Shown: positions 27,124 to 35,824 of the stretch, piece by piece
Numbering within the stretch: position 1 is the first letter of the stretch
Layout of the letters: the number at the start of each line of letters is the position of its first letter
NCBI GenBank assembly: GCA_029260795.1
Contig: JAJDCO010000057.1
Location: 62,001 to 126,000, forward strand
DNA length: 64,000 bases
Direction of reading: 5' to 3'
Origin: Planctomycetota bacterium
GTDB lineage: Bacteria; Planctomycetota; OFTM77
The notes under the pieces: model-generated
Seen by the model: the letters and a program-made list of their open reading frames with translations, nothing else
Told to the model about the DNA's origin: nothing
Database searches by the model: none
Made by a program: the position numbers and the translations under genes

Positions 27124-27663
27124 ATGAAGGGCCAGGAATCTTGGATCGTCGTGCTCGCCGGCATCTCTTGGTGTATTGCGAGCGTTGGCTGCTCCTCGCT
27201 CGAGCCAGTACGGGCTCGAGAGCTCCCTCGAGAGGAAGTAGACGAGAGGAGCTACGAGATCGGCAAGCCTTTCGAGGGCATCCTGATCCGTCCTCGGCTA
27301 GGGCAAGGGACCTTTCGTATCGCAGTGAGCGATGCCTACGGTCGCGCGTGTGCCATCACCGGAGAGCACTCGCTTCCCGCGCTCGAGGCTGCGCATATTC
27401 GTCCCTACAGCGCAGGCGGCGATCATCGCGTGTCTAACGGTCTGCTGCTTCGTAGTGACGTGCACCGGCTCTTCGATCGCGGCTACGTGACGGTCACACC
27501 CGACCTCGAGTTCCGCGTCGGCGAGCGGCTGCGCGACGACTGGCAGAACGGCCGGACCTACTACCCGCTGCACGGCCGCAAGATCGAGGTGCCCGCAGAG
27601 AGCACCGAGCGACCCGACCTCGAGCAACTCGAGTGGCACCGCGATCGAATCTTCTTGGGCTGA
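27124..27663 (+). CDS. HNH endonuclease with an unusual lipoprotein-like N-terminus
   Basis: 179 residues from ATG 27124. Residues ~58-175 are a classic HNH domain: GQGTFRIAVSDAYGRACAITGE, LEAAHIRPYSAGGDH, NGLLLRSDVHRLFDRGYVTV and LEWHRDRIF. Family members usually have ~150 more N-terminal residues. Here the N-terminus is replaced by a hydrophobic stretch ending in SVGC (IVVLAGISWCIASVGCSS), which looks like a lipoprotein signal. No start lies further upstream before the stop at 27088. Either the gene is truncated and the hydrophobic segment is accidental, or the enzyme is exported. It is 85 bases after the UvrD gene. Confidence 0.75.
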   Translation: MKGQESWIVVLAGISWCIASVGCSSLEPVRARELPREEVDERSYEIGKPFEGILIRPRLGQGTFRIAVSDAYGRACAITGEHSLPALEAAHIRPYSAGGDHRVSNGLLLRSDVHRLFDRGYVTVTPDLEFRVGERLRDDWQNGRTYYPLHGRKIEVPAESTERPDLEQLEWHRDRIFLG

Positions 27664-28049
27664 GTACCTCCTTCGAGGTTGGGGCTCGTGTCGGGCGGTT
27701 GAGTCGGCCACGATCTAGCCGCACGAATTGGATGGAGATTCACGGATTGAATCCCAGTGGCAGTTCGACCGGTGGGCTCCGGTGTCCGCCAGCTCGTCGA
27801 GCTTGAGGGGATGGCTGGCCAGGCCCGCGTGACAGTCCAGTCGGGCCGCGGTTCTTGGCGGCCGTGGCTCTCGTGAAACGGTTGGGGTACCCGGGCTAAA
27901 GAGGCCGCTGCCGATCGACACATGGCTGGTCGCAGCGACTTGACGATCGATGCTCCTTAGTAAAGGATGCGTTCCTAGTGGCCAGGCTAAGGAACGACTC
28001 CGTGACGAGTGAGCCTGGTTGCCCAGGAGTTCGTGACGAGCTTCGACCG
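27664..28049. other. Intergenic stretch without a supported gene
   Basis: 386 bases between the HNH and Fic genes. Minus-strand bases 27735-27770 (CACTGGGATTCAATCC) faintly resemble the 3' end of the HNH gene, so this may hold another HNH remnant. No promoter or RNA is recognised. Confidence 0.4.
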
Positions 28050-29234
28050 ATGGAACGTCGGAAGACCGGGACTTACGAGAGAACGACGGTGGCCGGAGAA
28101 GAGGTCGCGGCGTTCGTTCCCGCATCCTTGCCGCCGTGCGATCCGCCGCTGCTTTTGGACGACGAGGCCCGTGAGCAGCTCCAGGAGGCGACGGCCGCCT
28201 TGGCGCGACTCGAGTTGGCGGGTGAGATGGTGCCTTCGCTCGATTGGTTCCTGTATGCCTTCGTCCGCAAAGAAGCGGTCGTTTCCTCGCAGATCGAGGG
28301 AACTCAGGCGACCCTGGTCGACCTGCTCACCTACGAGGCCGACGAGTCCGCCGGCCCTCCCAGCGCGGATGTCGAAGAGGTCTGCAACTACCTCGAAGCG
28401 CTCGCCTACGCTCGTGGGCAGCTTGCCGATCCGCGCGGGCTTCCCTTGTCGATGCGCCTCTTGAACGAGGCCCACCGTCGTCTGATTCAGGGCGCTCGCG
28501 GCGCCGACCGATCGCCCGGCGAGGCTCGGCGGTCTCAGAACTGGATCGGAGGCACCCGGCCCGGCCTCGCCGCTTTCGTCCCTCCGCCGCCACATCCACT
28601 CGACGACCTGATCTCGGGCTTCGAGAAGTACCTCCACAGCGATGACGACCTTCCGCCACTCGTTCGGGCCGGCTTGCTGCACGCGCAGTTCGAGACCATC
28701 CATCCCTATCTCGACGGAAACGGGCGAATCGGCCGCCTCTTGATCGCATTGCTGCTCGAGCAATGGGGGCTCCTGACGAAGCCGCTCCTCTACCTGAGTC
28801 TCTTCTTCAAGCGCCATCGCCACGAGTATTACCGCCGCCTCGGTGCCGTGCGGACGGAGGGAGACTGGGAGGGCTGGTCGAAGTTCTTCCTCGAGGGGGT
28901 GTCGACCGTCGCAGCGGAAGCCGTGGCATCGGCGCGAGAACTGTTCGCCCTCGTGGCGGAGGACCGCAAGCGCGTGCTCGGCCATGCCGGCGCGTCGGTC
29001 GCCGTCCTTCGGCTCTTCGAGCTGCTGCCTCGGAACCCGCTCCTGTCCGTTTCCACCGTGATGAAGCAACTCAGCGTGAGCAAGCCGACAGCGGGGCGGG
29101 CCGTGGAGGCGCTCGAAAAGGCCGGTATCCTCGTCGAGACCACGGGAAAGCGACGAGATCGCTCGTGGTCCTACCAGAGCTACCTCGATCGGCTACGGGT
29201 CGGTACCGAGCTCGAAGGTCCGCCGGAGAGTTGA
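28050..29234 (+). CDS. Fic-domain AMP-transferase
   Basis: 394 residues from ATG 28050; the frame runs back to 27978 but family members start close to here. Residues 79-84 are SSQIEG, the N-terminal inhibitory helix motif of class II Fic proteins. The Fic core is near 217-228: HPYLDGNGRIGR, with RLLIALLLEQW after it. The C-terminal ~90 residues resemble a winged helix (VMKQLSVSKPTAGRAVEALEKAGIL), common in this group. Fic proteins transfer AMP to target proteins; here activity would be held down by the inhibitory helix. It stands at the edge of the island near a tRNA. Confidence 0.9.
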   Translation: MERRKTGTYERTTVAGEEVAAFVPASLPPCDPPLLLDDEAREQLQEATAALARLELAGEMVPSLDWFLYAFVRKEAVVSSQIEGTQATLVDLLTYEADESAGPPSADVEEVCNYLEALAYARGQLADPRGLPLSMRLLNEAHRRLIQGARGADRSPGEARRSQNWIGGTRPGLAAFVPPPPHPLDDLISGFEKYLHSDDDLPPLVRAGLLHAQFETIHPYLDGNGRIGRLLIALLLEQWGLLTKPLLYLSLFFKRHRHEYYRRLGAVRTEGDWEGWSKFFLEGVSTVAAEAVASARELFALVAEDRKRVLGHAGASVAVLRLFELLPRNPLLSVSTVMKQLSVSKPTAGRAVEALEKAGILVETTGKRRDRSWSYQSYLDRLRVGTELEGPPES

Positions 29235-29431
29235 AGCCTCGAGTGGTTTCGGGAGAAGCACTCAATGACCGGACACCTCGGCGACGCTGGAGTCGTCGCC
29301 GACGCCCTCGCGGTCTACTCCTCACCCCGCGAGCGCCCTTCGCTCTCGCCGAGGCTTCGAAGCGCTCTCTCGGCTTCGCGGGCCCGGGTCCCGCCCTGGA
29401 TGCCTGACTGCAACTGGCTGACTGGAAAACC

Positions 29432-29505
29432 TCAACTCATGAAGATCCGATCCCAGTGCCAGTCGAGTTGCTCGAGGTGCGTCCTGCCGAGCCGTTCTCT
29501 TCACG
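29432..29505 (-). pseudogene. 3'-end remnant of an HNH endonuclease gene
   Basis: Read on the minus strand to a TGA at 29432-29434 this gives [15 protein letters not shown], matching the end of the HNH protein at 27663 (DLEQLEWHRDRIFLG). Nothing upstream of it matches. It is a small leftover of a related but not identical gene, lying between the Fic gene and the tRNA. Confidence 0.55.
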
Positions 29506-29535
29506 TCCCCGATCCGGGGGAAAGAAGAGGAAAAG

Positions 29536-29612
<77 letters not shown>

Positions 29613-29732
29613 ACCCTGCCGGACCAGGGAGCCTGGTCCGGAGCGGTATCTTAGACAGCTCGGCCGGGAATGCAACCGGGCGGGTCAGAAAACCTGAGGC
29701 GGCGGGTCGGGGCTTTCGAGAGGCGAGGGACA

Positions 29733-29748
29733 CAGGCCTTCAGGCCTG
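29733..29748. other. Short perfect inverted repeat in an intergenic region
   Basis: CAGGCCT (29733-29739) and AGGCCTG (29742-29748) are separated by two bases, next to GGCGGCAGAGGCGGCAGAGG. It lies between the tRNA and the lyase-like gene and may be part of a short extragenic repeat; no function seen. Confidence 0.4.
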
Positions 29749-29865
29749 GCGGCAGAGGCGGCAGAGGTCCGCTCTTGACCCCGAGGCCCTGCGGCCGGTG
29801 AAATGGAGCCCGCCGCGAGAAACGAAGCCATCCGAGAAAACTCCCTGTCGAACAGGTCCGTCCTC

Positions 29866-32340
29866 ATGCGCCGATCGCACCTCACCCGTTGCGTGCTGCT
29901 TTCGCTTTGCGTTCTCTGCTGTTCTGGCCTGGGCCAGGCTCAGACGTTTCCCGCTCAGGGCGCCGATGCCGGACAGCCGTTCACCGTCGTCGACCAAGGC
30001 GTCACGTTCGTGAATCCCAGCTTCGGCGCAGTCCCCAACGGGGTCGCGCATCAACAGGACATGCTCGTCAGTCACGCCGGCTGGCAGTACCTCGCCTACT
30101 GGGACGAGGATCGTCGGCTGACCGTCTCGCGGCGCCCGTTGGCGGGTGCGCAGTGGGAGACGCTCGCCTTCGAGGACTACCGCATCCTCGGTGAGGACAG
30201 CCACAACTCGGCTGAGATCGGCATCTGTCCGAACGACGGGACGATTCATCTCGCCTTCGATCATCACGTCGACGACCTCAACTACCGCGTCTCGATTCCG
30301 GGCGTGGCGACCACGCCGGGTGCCTTCGTGTGGGACGCGTCGCTGTTCGGGCCCATCGTCGATACGCTCGATCCGGTGCACGGCACAGTGACCGAGCTGA
30401 CCTACCCGCGCTTCTTGACGACGCCGTCGGGTGACTTGCAGATGTTCTATCGCGAGATCACCAGTGGCAACGGTCGGAGCCGTCAGGTCGACTACGACGG
30501 CGCGAGTGGCACCTGGTCGAACGATCACGTGTTCATCGAGCGTACGGGCAACCACTCCGACCCGCTCGGTGGCAGCTCGACGGCGCGCAATCCGTACTTC
30601 AACCGCATCGCGTACGACGACCAAGGAACGCTGCACGCCACCTGGACGTGGCGAGAGCGCGCGACGATCCGCTACAACCGCGACATCGCGTACGCCTTCT
30701 CTGAGGATGACGGCGTGACCTGGCGCAACGGCGCGGGTGAGAAAATCGCCGACACCTCGATCGGTCAGTCGATCGTTGCTTCTACCCCCGGCATCAACGG
30801 CATCACGCTCGGCGCCGAGTGGGGGCTGATGAACGACCAGGGCCACGTCGTGGACGGTCGGGGGCGAGTGCATGTGGTGATGTACCACAAGGACGAGCCC
30901 GACGACCAGGTCAGCTACGGCAACGTCTTCAACAGCCACTACAACCACTACTGGCTCGACGCCGACGGCATCTGGCGCTCGTCACGGCTGTCGACGATCG
31001 GTAACCGTCCCAAGCTGTTCGCCGATCGCGATGGCAACTTGCTGCTGGCCTACAAGGCGGCCGGAGTCGGTGTCAGCAATCGACTGGCCATCGACGTGGC
31101 GACGCCCGAGGCCGATTACCTCGACTGGCGCACGGTCAAGATCCTCGACTTCACCTTCAGCACGTCGGCTCAGGCGGATCACGGGTGGTTCGATCGATCG
31201 GGCATGCTTTCGATCGCGATGCAGAGACCTCCGTCCTTCGCCGGCGAGAGCTCGGATCTGGGCGTGGCGGACCTGCACATCGCGTTCGATCGCTCGGGCC
31301 GAAAGCGGGACTTGGAGTCCTCGACTCGCCTGGAGCTGGCGGTCGAGCGAGACACCTTCGTGCGGGGCGGCGTGCATGCAGGCGAGCGGTATGGCTCGGC
31401 AGTGGGGCTGTCCGTGCAGGACGCGTTCAGCGAGGACGATCAGCGCTTGTCGTTCGTGCGGTTTCACCTGGCGGAGATCCTCGATCGTGGCCGGATCGCT
31501 CGCGCAACGCTGAGGCTGGCTGTTGCCAGTCAGAGCGGGGGCTGGACTGCAGAGGATCTGTCCGTTCGGCGCTGCGCGCTGGATTCCTGGCCCGAGTACA
31601 CGACCGACTGGAACAACCGTCCCATTCCCGACGGCCCGAGCTCGTCGTCAATCGACAGCGGCGGCTTCGTCGACGTCGACGTCACGGACGCGATCGCTCT
31701 CGAGCTCGCGAACGGCGGAGGAAGGATCACGTTCGAGCTGGCGGGACTCAGTGAGGCTTCGAACGATTGGATCGTGTTCCACGCTCGGGAAGCGGGAGCG
31801 AATGTGGCGGCTCGGCTCCTCGTCGAGCAAGTGAACACGCTGGAGCCCGTGGCGGATACGTACGTCCGGAGTGGGATCTACTCGAGCACGAACTATGGGG
31901 TCGTGGACAAGCTGGTCGTCAAGGAGGACGGCCTCGAAGACTATGATCGCGTGGCGTACCTTCGATTCGACGTGGCGGCGCTGGCAGGAACCGGAGACAT
32001 CGAGCGCGTGTTCCTCCGGGCGCGTGGCGCGGGCATGAGCTCGCTCGCCAAGACGACGCCTTACTTCGCTCATGCGGTGGCAGACGACGCGTGGGACGAG
32101 AGTGCGGTCACGTGGGATACGCGGCCGGTTTTGGGTGCCGAGCTGTCGGCCCATTTCGGGCGCCGGGACATGCAGTGGGACGTGACGGCCGAGGTGCTGG
32201 CCGCTCTGACTGGCGACGGAATGATGTCGATCGGTCTGCGCAGCGACCGTGAAGGCGGCGCGCGCGCGCTGAACCTCTGGTCGCGCGAGGCGAGCAACGT
32301 CGATGCGCGGCCGCGGCTGGTGGTGCGATACGCGCGGTAG
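29866..32340 (+). CDS. Secreted BNR_4-family polysaccharide lyase-like protein with two DNRLRE/CBM96-like domains
   Basis: 824 residues from ATG 29866, set by a signal peptide (LTRCVLLSLCVLCCSGLGQAQ); the frame extends to 29803. Residues ~30-480 resemble the BNR_4 seven-bladed propeller of ulvan lyases PL24/PL25: QDMLVSHAGWQYLAYWDEDR, HLAFDHHVDDLNYRVS, LTYPRFLTTPSGDLQMFYR, NPYFNRIAYDDQGTLHATWTWR and YNSH-type HYNHYW. Two repeats follow, each starting with a DTFVRGG or DTYVRSG strand and LSFVRFHL/AYLRFDV, typical of DNRLRE or CBM96 carbohydrate-binding domains. It probably breaks an algal or uronic-acid polymer outside the cell; the substrate is inferred. No neighbours for sugar uptake are visible. 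Confidence 0.75.
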   Translation: MRRSHLTRCVLLSLCVLCCSGLGQAQTFPAQGADAGQPFTVVDQGVTFVNPSFGAVPNGVAHQQDMLVSHAGWQYLAYWDEDRRLTVSRRPLAGAQWETLAFEDYRILGEDSHNSAEIGICPNDGTIHLAFDHHVDDLNYRVSIPGVATTPGAFVWDASLFGPIVDTLDPVHGTVTELTYPRFLTTPSGDLQMFYREITSGNGRSRQVDYDGASGTWSNDHVFIERTGNHSDPLGGSSTARNPYFNRIAYDDQGTLHATWTWRERATIRYNRDIAYAFSEDDGVTWRNGAGEKIADTSIGQSIVASTPGINGITLGAEWGLMNDQGHVVDGRGRVHVVMYHKDEPDDQVSYGNVFNSHYNHYWLDADGIWRSSRLSTIGNRPKLFADRDGNLLLAYKAAGVGVSNRLAIDVATPEADYLDWRTVKILDFTFSTSAQADHGWFDRSGMLSIAMQRPPSFAGESSDLGVADLHIAFDRSGRKRDLESSTRLELAVERDTFVRGGVHAGERYGSAVGLSVQDAFSEDDQRLSFVRFHLAEILDRGRIARATLRLAVASQSGGWTAEDLSVRRCALDSWPEYTTDWNNRPIPDGPSSSSIDSGGFVDVDVTDAIALELANGGGRITFELAGLSEASNDWIVFHAREAGANVAARLLVEQVNTLEPVADTYVRSGIYSSTNYGVVDKLVVKEDGLEDYDRVAYLRFDVAALAGTGDIERVFLRARGAGMSSLAKTTPYFAHAVADDAWDESAVTWDTRPVLGAELSAHFGRRDMQWDVTAEVLAALTGDGMMSIGLRSDREGGARALNLWSREASNVDARPRLVVRYAR

Positions 32341-32913
32341 AGGGGGCGGCGGTCTCGCCGCTTGCTTCGCTCGCGGTGGATGGTGCTGGTGGAATGCGTG
32401 CGTCTTTGTCCCGCTTGCTTCGCTCGCGGGGCGTGGGCCTGTGTGTAAGGCGTGGGTCCTTGTCCCGCTTGCTTTGCGCGCGGTTCTTTTGGTGCGATGG
32501 TGATGCGTCGCGCGATGGGTTTTTCGTGGGCCGGGACGACCTCCTCCGTTCCGTTGCCTGTGCCGCTTGCTTCGCTCGCGGTTCGTGGCGCTGTGTGTAA
32601 GGCGTGGGTCCTTGTCCCGCTTGCTTTGCGCGCGGTTCTTTTGGTGCGATGGCGGCCCTGCGCGCGATGGGTTTTTCGTGGGCCGGGACGACCTCCTCCG
32701 TTCCGTTGCCGGTGCCGCTTGCTTCGCTCGCGGTTCGTGGCGCTGTGTGAAAGGCGTGGGTCTTTGTCCCGCTTGCTTCGCGCGCGGTTCTTTTGGTGCG
32801 ATGGCGGCCCTGCGCGCGATGGGCTCTTCGTGGGCCGGGACGACCTCCTCCGTTCCGGGGCCGGTGCCGCTTGCTTCGCGCGCGGTTCTTTTGTCCGCGC
32901 GCGGTTCCTTTGG
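32341..32913. repeat. Intergenic tandem repeat, ~150-bp unit
   Basis: The marker GTGTGTAAGGCGTGGGTCC (third copy slightly changed) occurs near 32441, 32593 and 32743, giving a period of about 150-152 bp with partial units at both ends. Each unit repeats GCTTGCTTCGCTCGCGG or GCTTGCTTTGCGCGCGG and a GGGCCGGGACGACCTCCTCCG block. Frames open across it on several strands are repeat artefacts. No gene is supported. Confidence 0.85.
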
Positions 32914-33603
32914 CTACTTCAGCTCGTAGATGAGCTCGGCATCTTTGCCTTCGGGCGAGTAGTGGGCGAGCTCTTCCTTGATGAAGACCGAGGTCTTGGT
33001 GATCTTGTTCGCGTCGTCGATCTCGAAGCTCAGGGCGCCGCCCGTCGGCTCTTCGAATCGGACGACGACGGTGGCCATCTCGCCTTCACCTCCCTGAAAG
33101 CCCATGCCTCCGAATCGGATCATGCCGCGCACCGGTGCGTAGGCCTTGGCGATGCGTCCGAAGCGAGAGATCTGGAGCGGGAACATGTCTCGCCACCAAG
33201 GGATCGCTGACTCCCACGCCTCGTCGGTGTGGAGTGCGCGATAGGCTTCCCGATTCTCATCGTTGATGGCGCGCACGAGCTCGGTCGCGACCTGGGAGTA
33301 GCGAGCCCGCTCGGCATCGCTCAGGGGCTGCGCCTCCGCCAGGTCGGCGGGGCTCTCTTCCGACTGCGTCTGCCAGCCGCCCGCCGCAGCATCGCCGGCC
33401 TTCATTTGAAACTGCGGGCCCTCGATGGGCGGAGCCGCTTCGGGTGTCGGAGTCGGAACCGAGGCTTCCGGGCCCTTTTCGGACGGAGCTTCGACCGACT
33501 GCGACTCCGCTTCAAAGCTGTCGGTCTCGACGGAAGGCTGAATCTGATCTTCCGGTCCGCTGCAGGCGAGGAGCAAGAGGAGCACGAGTGGAATGCGATT
33601 CAT
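32914..33603 (-). CDS. Lipoprotein of unknown function
   Basis: 229 residues from ATG 33603, with GGAAGAAG upstream. The N-terminus is a short lipoprotein signal with a lipobox-like LLLLACSG. Residues ~20-90 are a Pro/Glu/Ser-rich linker. The C-terminal ~130 residues form an alpha+beta domain (YSQVATELVRAINDENREAYRALHTDEAW.., GEMATVVVRFEE, ALSFEIDDANKITKTSVF) like small NTF2/DUF3887-type domains. It follows the trypsin-thioredoxin gene by 49 bases and is likely the last gene of the BlaI operon. Confidence 0.65.
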   Translation of the reverse strand: MNRIPLVLLLLLACSGPEDQIQPSVETDSFEAESQSVEAPSEKGPEASVPTPTPEAAPPIEGPQFQMKAGDAAAGGWQTQSEESPADLAEAQPLSDAERARYSQVATELVRAINDENREAYRALHTDEAWESAIPWWRDMFPLQISRFGRIAKAYAPVRGMIRFGGMGFQGGEGEMATVVVRFEEPTGGALSFEIDDANKITKTSVFIKEELAHYSPEGKDAELIYELK

Positions 33604-33652
33604 GGATCTTCTTCCTCGAAGGGAGGGTGAGGAGTCGAGCTCCTCGGAAGGG

Positions 33653-35824
33653 TCATTTCATCTCGGCCAGGAGCTGGCGAACGGCGCGCTCGACGTCGGT
33701 GGTGTCGAAGTGAGAGCGGATGAGGTTGCTCTGGAACTTGAATCGCACTCGCCCCTCGGCGTCGAGGACGAAGACGCTCGGCCAGCCGTCGACTCGAAAG
33801 AGCGACACGAGCGATGGGCGATTCGGGGCTTCGGCGTCCCAGACGTTGATCCAGGGCATCCCGCGCGCTTGGGCCGTCGCCTGTGCCTGCTCGGGACTCG
33901 GATCCGAGCTGACCCCGACGAAGGTGAACGGCTCGTCGGCCAGCGCTTCGACCATCGCACGCTCATGCGGGATCGCCTTCATGCAGGGCACGCACCAGCT
34001 CGTCCAATGCGTCAGCACGAGAACTCGGCCGCGCAGGCTCTCGAGGTCGAGTGGCTCGCCGCCGGCAGTCGGCCTGCCACCACTGGGGAGCGTTGATCCA
34101 AAGGGCAACGCCTCCAGCTGGTCTCGAAGTGACGCGATCGCTTCGGTGTACGTGCCGCCGGTCGGAGCTTCCAGGTCTCCGACCTCTCGATCGAGACGCT
34201 CGAGCTCGGCACGCACTCGCCGACGCTCCGCGGTGCCTTGCCAGGGCACGGCCCGCCAGCGATCGATCTCGACTCGCAGCCGAATCTTCGCGTACGTGAC
34301 ATCGGCCGATAGCCACGGCTGTGCACCGTCGGTGGTGAGCATCTCGAGGTCCGCTTCGTACGCGGCGACCTCGGCTCCCTGCAGATCGACGGGCACCCGC
34401 TCGAGCGGCGGCACGAAGGCCGTCGTCAGCATGGTGCGCGCTCGCAGGGATCCTTCGCCCTGACGGGCGGCCACCTCCAACGCGCGGCGGCGAAGAGTGC
34501 GGGCCGACATCGGCGGGCCCGAGCGACACAGCTCTGCGACGATGCGCAGGGCACTCAGCACCTCACCGCGGCTTCCCGAGCGTTCGATGATCTTGAAGGC
34601 GCGATTACCGAGGCTCACGAGCTGCTCTCGTGTCACACCTTTCTCGCGCGCGATCTCGAGCTCCGCTTGGATCTGCTTCAGGCTGTCGGGAATCAGCGAT
34701 GGGACGGGGGTGCCTCGGCTGACGCGGAGAGCTCGAAGCTGAACGGGATCCTCTCCGCGAGTGGAGAAGCGAAACGAGCGCCACACGCCGGAGGAGCTCT
34801 CAGTCAAGACACTGAAGCGATGGGGGCCCGGGCTGGCGACCCACAGCGGGGTCAACTCGCCCCAGTGTGAGCGCTGATCGATCCACTGCTGCGCGCGGGA
34901 CTCGGCTCCGAGCGGCTCGAGAAGCTCGGGGAGGCGGTGCGATTGCTCGAACTCGACCAGCGCGGAATCGGTGCCTTCCGCCAGCACCTTCCAGAAGCTC
35001 TGCGCGAGGCGGGCCGCCGGCGAGCTCGGCCAGCCCGATTCGGTGAGCCGCCAGGGCCCACCGACGTCTTCATCACGCGTGACACTCAGGATCCAGTCGA
35101 TCTGAGTCGAGACTCGGGCGTAGACCTCGGTCGTTCCGTAGCGACATTGTCCGAGTCCGTGATCATCGTTTCGAGAGCTCACTCCCGCAATCATGTGATG
35201 ACCGTCGGCCTCGATCAGGGCCGGGCCGCCGCTGTCGCCGGGTCCGGAGACGCCTTCGAGCTCGGTGCCGTTCGGGGGCGAGTCAAAGGTGAAGTACAGC
35301 CAGCCTTCGTCGACGCGCTCGATGCGGTTCGTCGCGGCTCGCCACTGCCCGTCACTTGCCGTGGCACCGGTGTGCCCGTTTCCTGTGCGGCCGGAGCCGA
35401 CGAAGGTGGCGACTCGGCCCATTTCGGTGTGCGCCCCGAAGAGCTGAGCCGGCTCGATTCCGGTGACGGTCTCCTCCAGCTCGATCAGTGCCAGGTCGAT
35501 CCAGTCGAGCTCAGCGAGACCCGGCGCGAGGTCGCCGCGCCAGGTCGGATGCAAGATCACTCGTCGAATGCGGTACTCAGAGCTTCGGAACTTCACGGTG
35601 TCGAAGAACGGGTCGAGGGACTCCGCGACGTGGGCAGCGGTCAAGGCCCAGCCCGAGCCCATGAGCGTGCCATGGCCGGATCCGACCTGGCACACAAAGT
35701 CGTAGTCTTTCGCTCGCTCGAGATAGGCGGCACCGGCGCGGTCGTGACGGATGACGATCGAGCAGGCGAACGGAGTCGGCGCTGCCGTCAGCCACGCCAC
35801 CAGGAGGAGCCAAGTGAGCCTCAT
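33653..35824 (-). CDS. Secreted trypsin-like serine protease fused to a TlpA-like thioredoxin domain
   Basis: 723 residues from ATG 35824, which overlaps the stop of the M56 gene (ATGA). After a signal peptide (LTWLLLVAWLTAAP) comes an S1 protease domain with His65 (LTAAHVA), Asp110 (WIDLALIEL) and Ser198 (GPGDSGGPA), the catalytic triad. The middle ~350 residues are helical and unassigned. The end is a thioredoxin/TlpA domain with C611-x2-C614 (WTSWCVPCMK) and VDGWPSVFVLD. Protease and redox module in one exported chain is unusual. It probably handles proteins outside the cytoplasm, under control of the BlaI/M56 pair upstream. Confidence 0.85.
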   Translation of the reverse strand: MRLTWLLLVAWLTAAPTPFACSIVIRHDRAGAAYLERAKDYDFVCQVGSGHGTLMGSGWALTAAHVAESLDPFFDTVKFRSSEYRIRRVILHPTWRGDLAPGLAELDWIDLALIELEETVTGIEPAQLFGAHTEMGRVATFVGSGRTGNGHTGATASDGQWRAATNRIERVDEGWLYFTFDSPPNGTELEGVSGPGDSGGPALIEADGHHMIAGVSSRNDDHGLGQCRYGTTEVYARVSTQIDWILSVTRDEDVGGPWRLTESGWPSSPAARLAQSFWKVLAEGTDSALVEFEQSHRLPELLEPLGAESRAQQWIDQRSHWGELTPLWVASPGPHRFSVLTESSSGVWRSFRFSTRGEDPVQLRALRVSRGTPVPSLIPDSLKQIQAELEIAREKGVTREQLVSLGNRAFKIIERSGSRGEVLSALRIVAELCRSGPPMSARTLRRRALEVAARQGEGSLRARTMLTTAFVPPLERVPVDLQGAEVAAYEADLEMLTTDGAQPWLSADVTYAKIRLRVEIDRWRAVPWQGTAERRRVRAELERLDREVGDLEAPTGGTYTEAIASLRDQLEALPFGSTLPSGGRPTAGGEPLDLESLRGRVLVLTHWTSWCVPCMKAIPHERAMVEALADEPFTFVGVSSDPSPEQAQATAQARGMPWINVWDAEAPNRPSLVSLFRVDGWPSVFVLDAEGRVRFKFQSNLIRSHFDTTDVERAVRQLLAEMK

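Noticed and set aside
28244..28749. Arg-rich frames on both strands within the Fic gene
   Set aside because: Shadows of the well-supported Fic reading frame.
32303..33210. Plus-strand frames with repeated LASLAVRGA/CPACFARGS peptides
   Set aside because: Translations of the 150-bp intergenic repeat running into the antisense of the lipoprotein gene.
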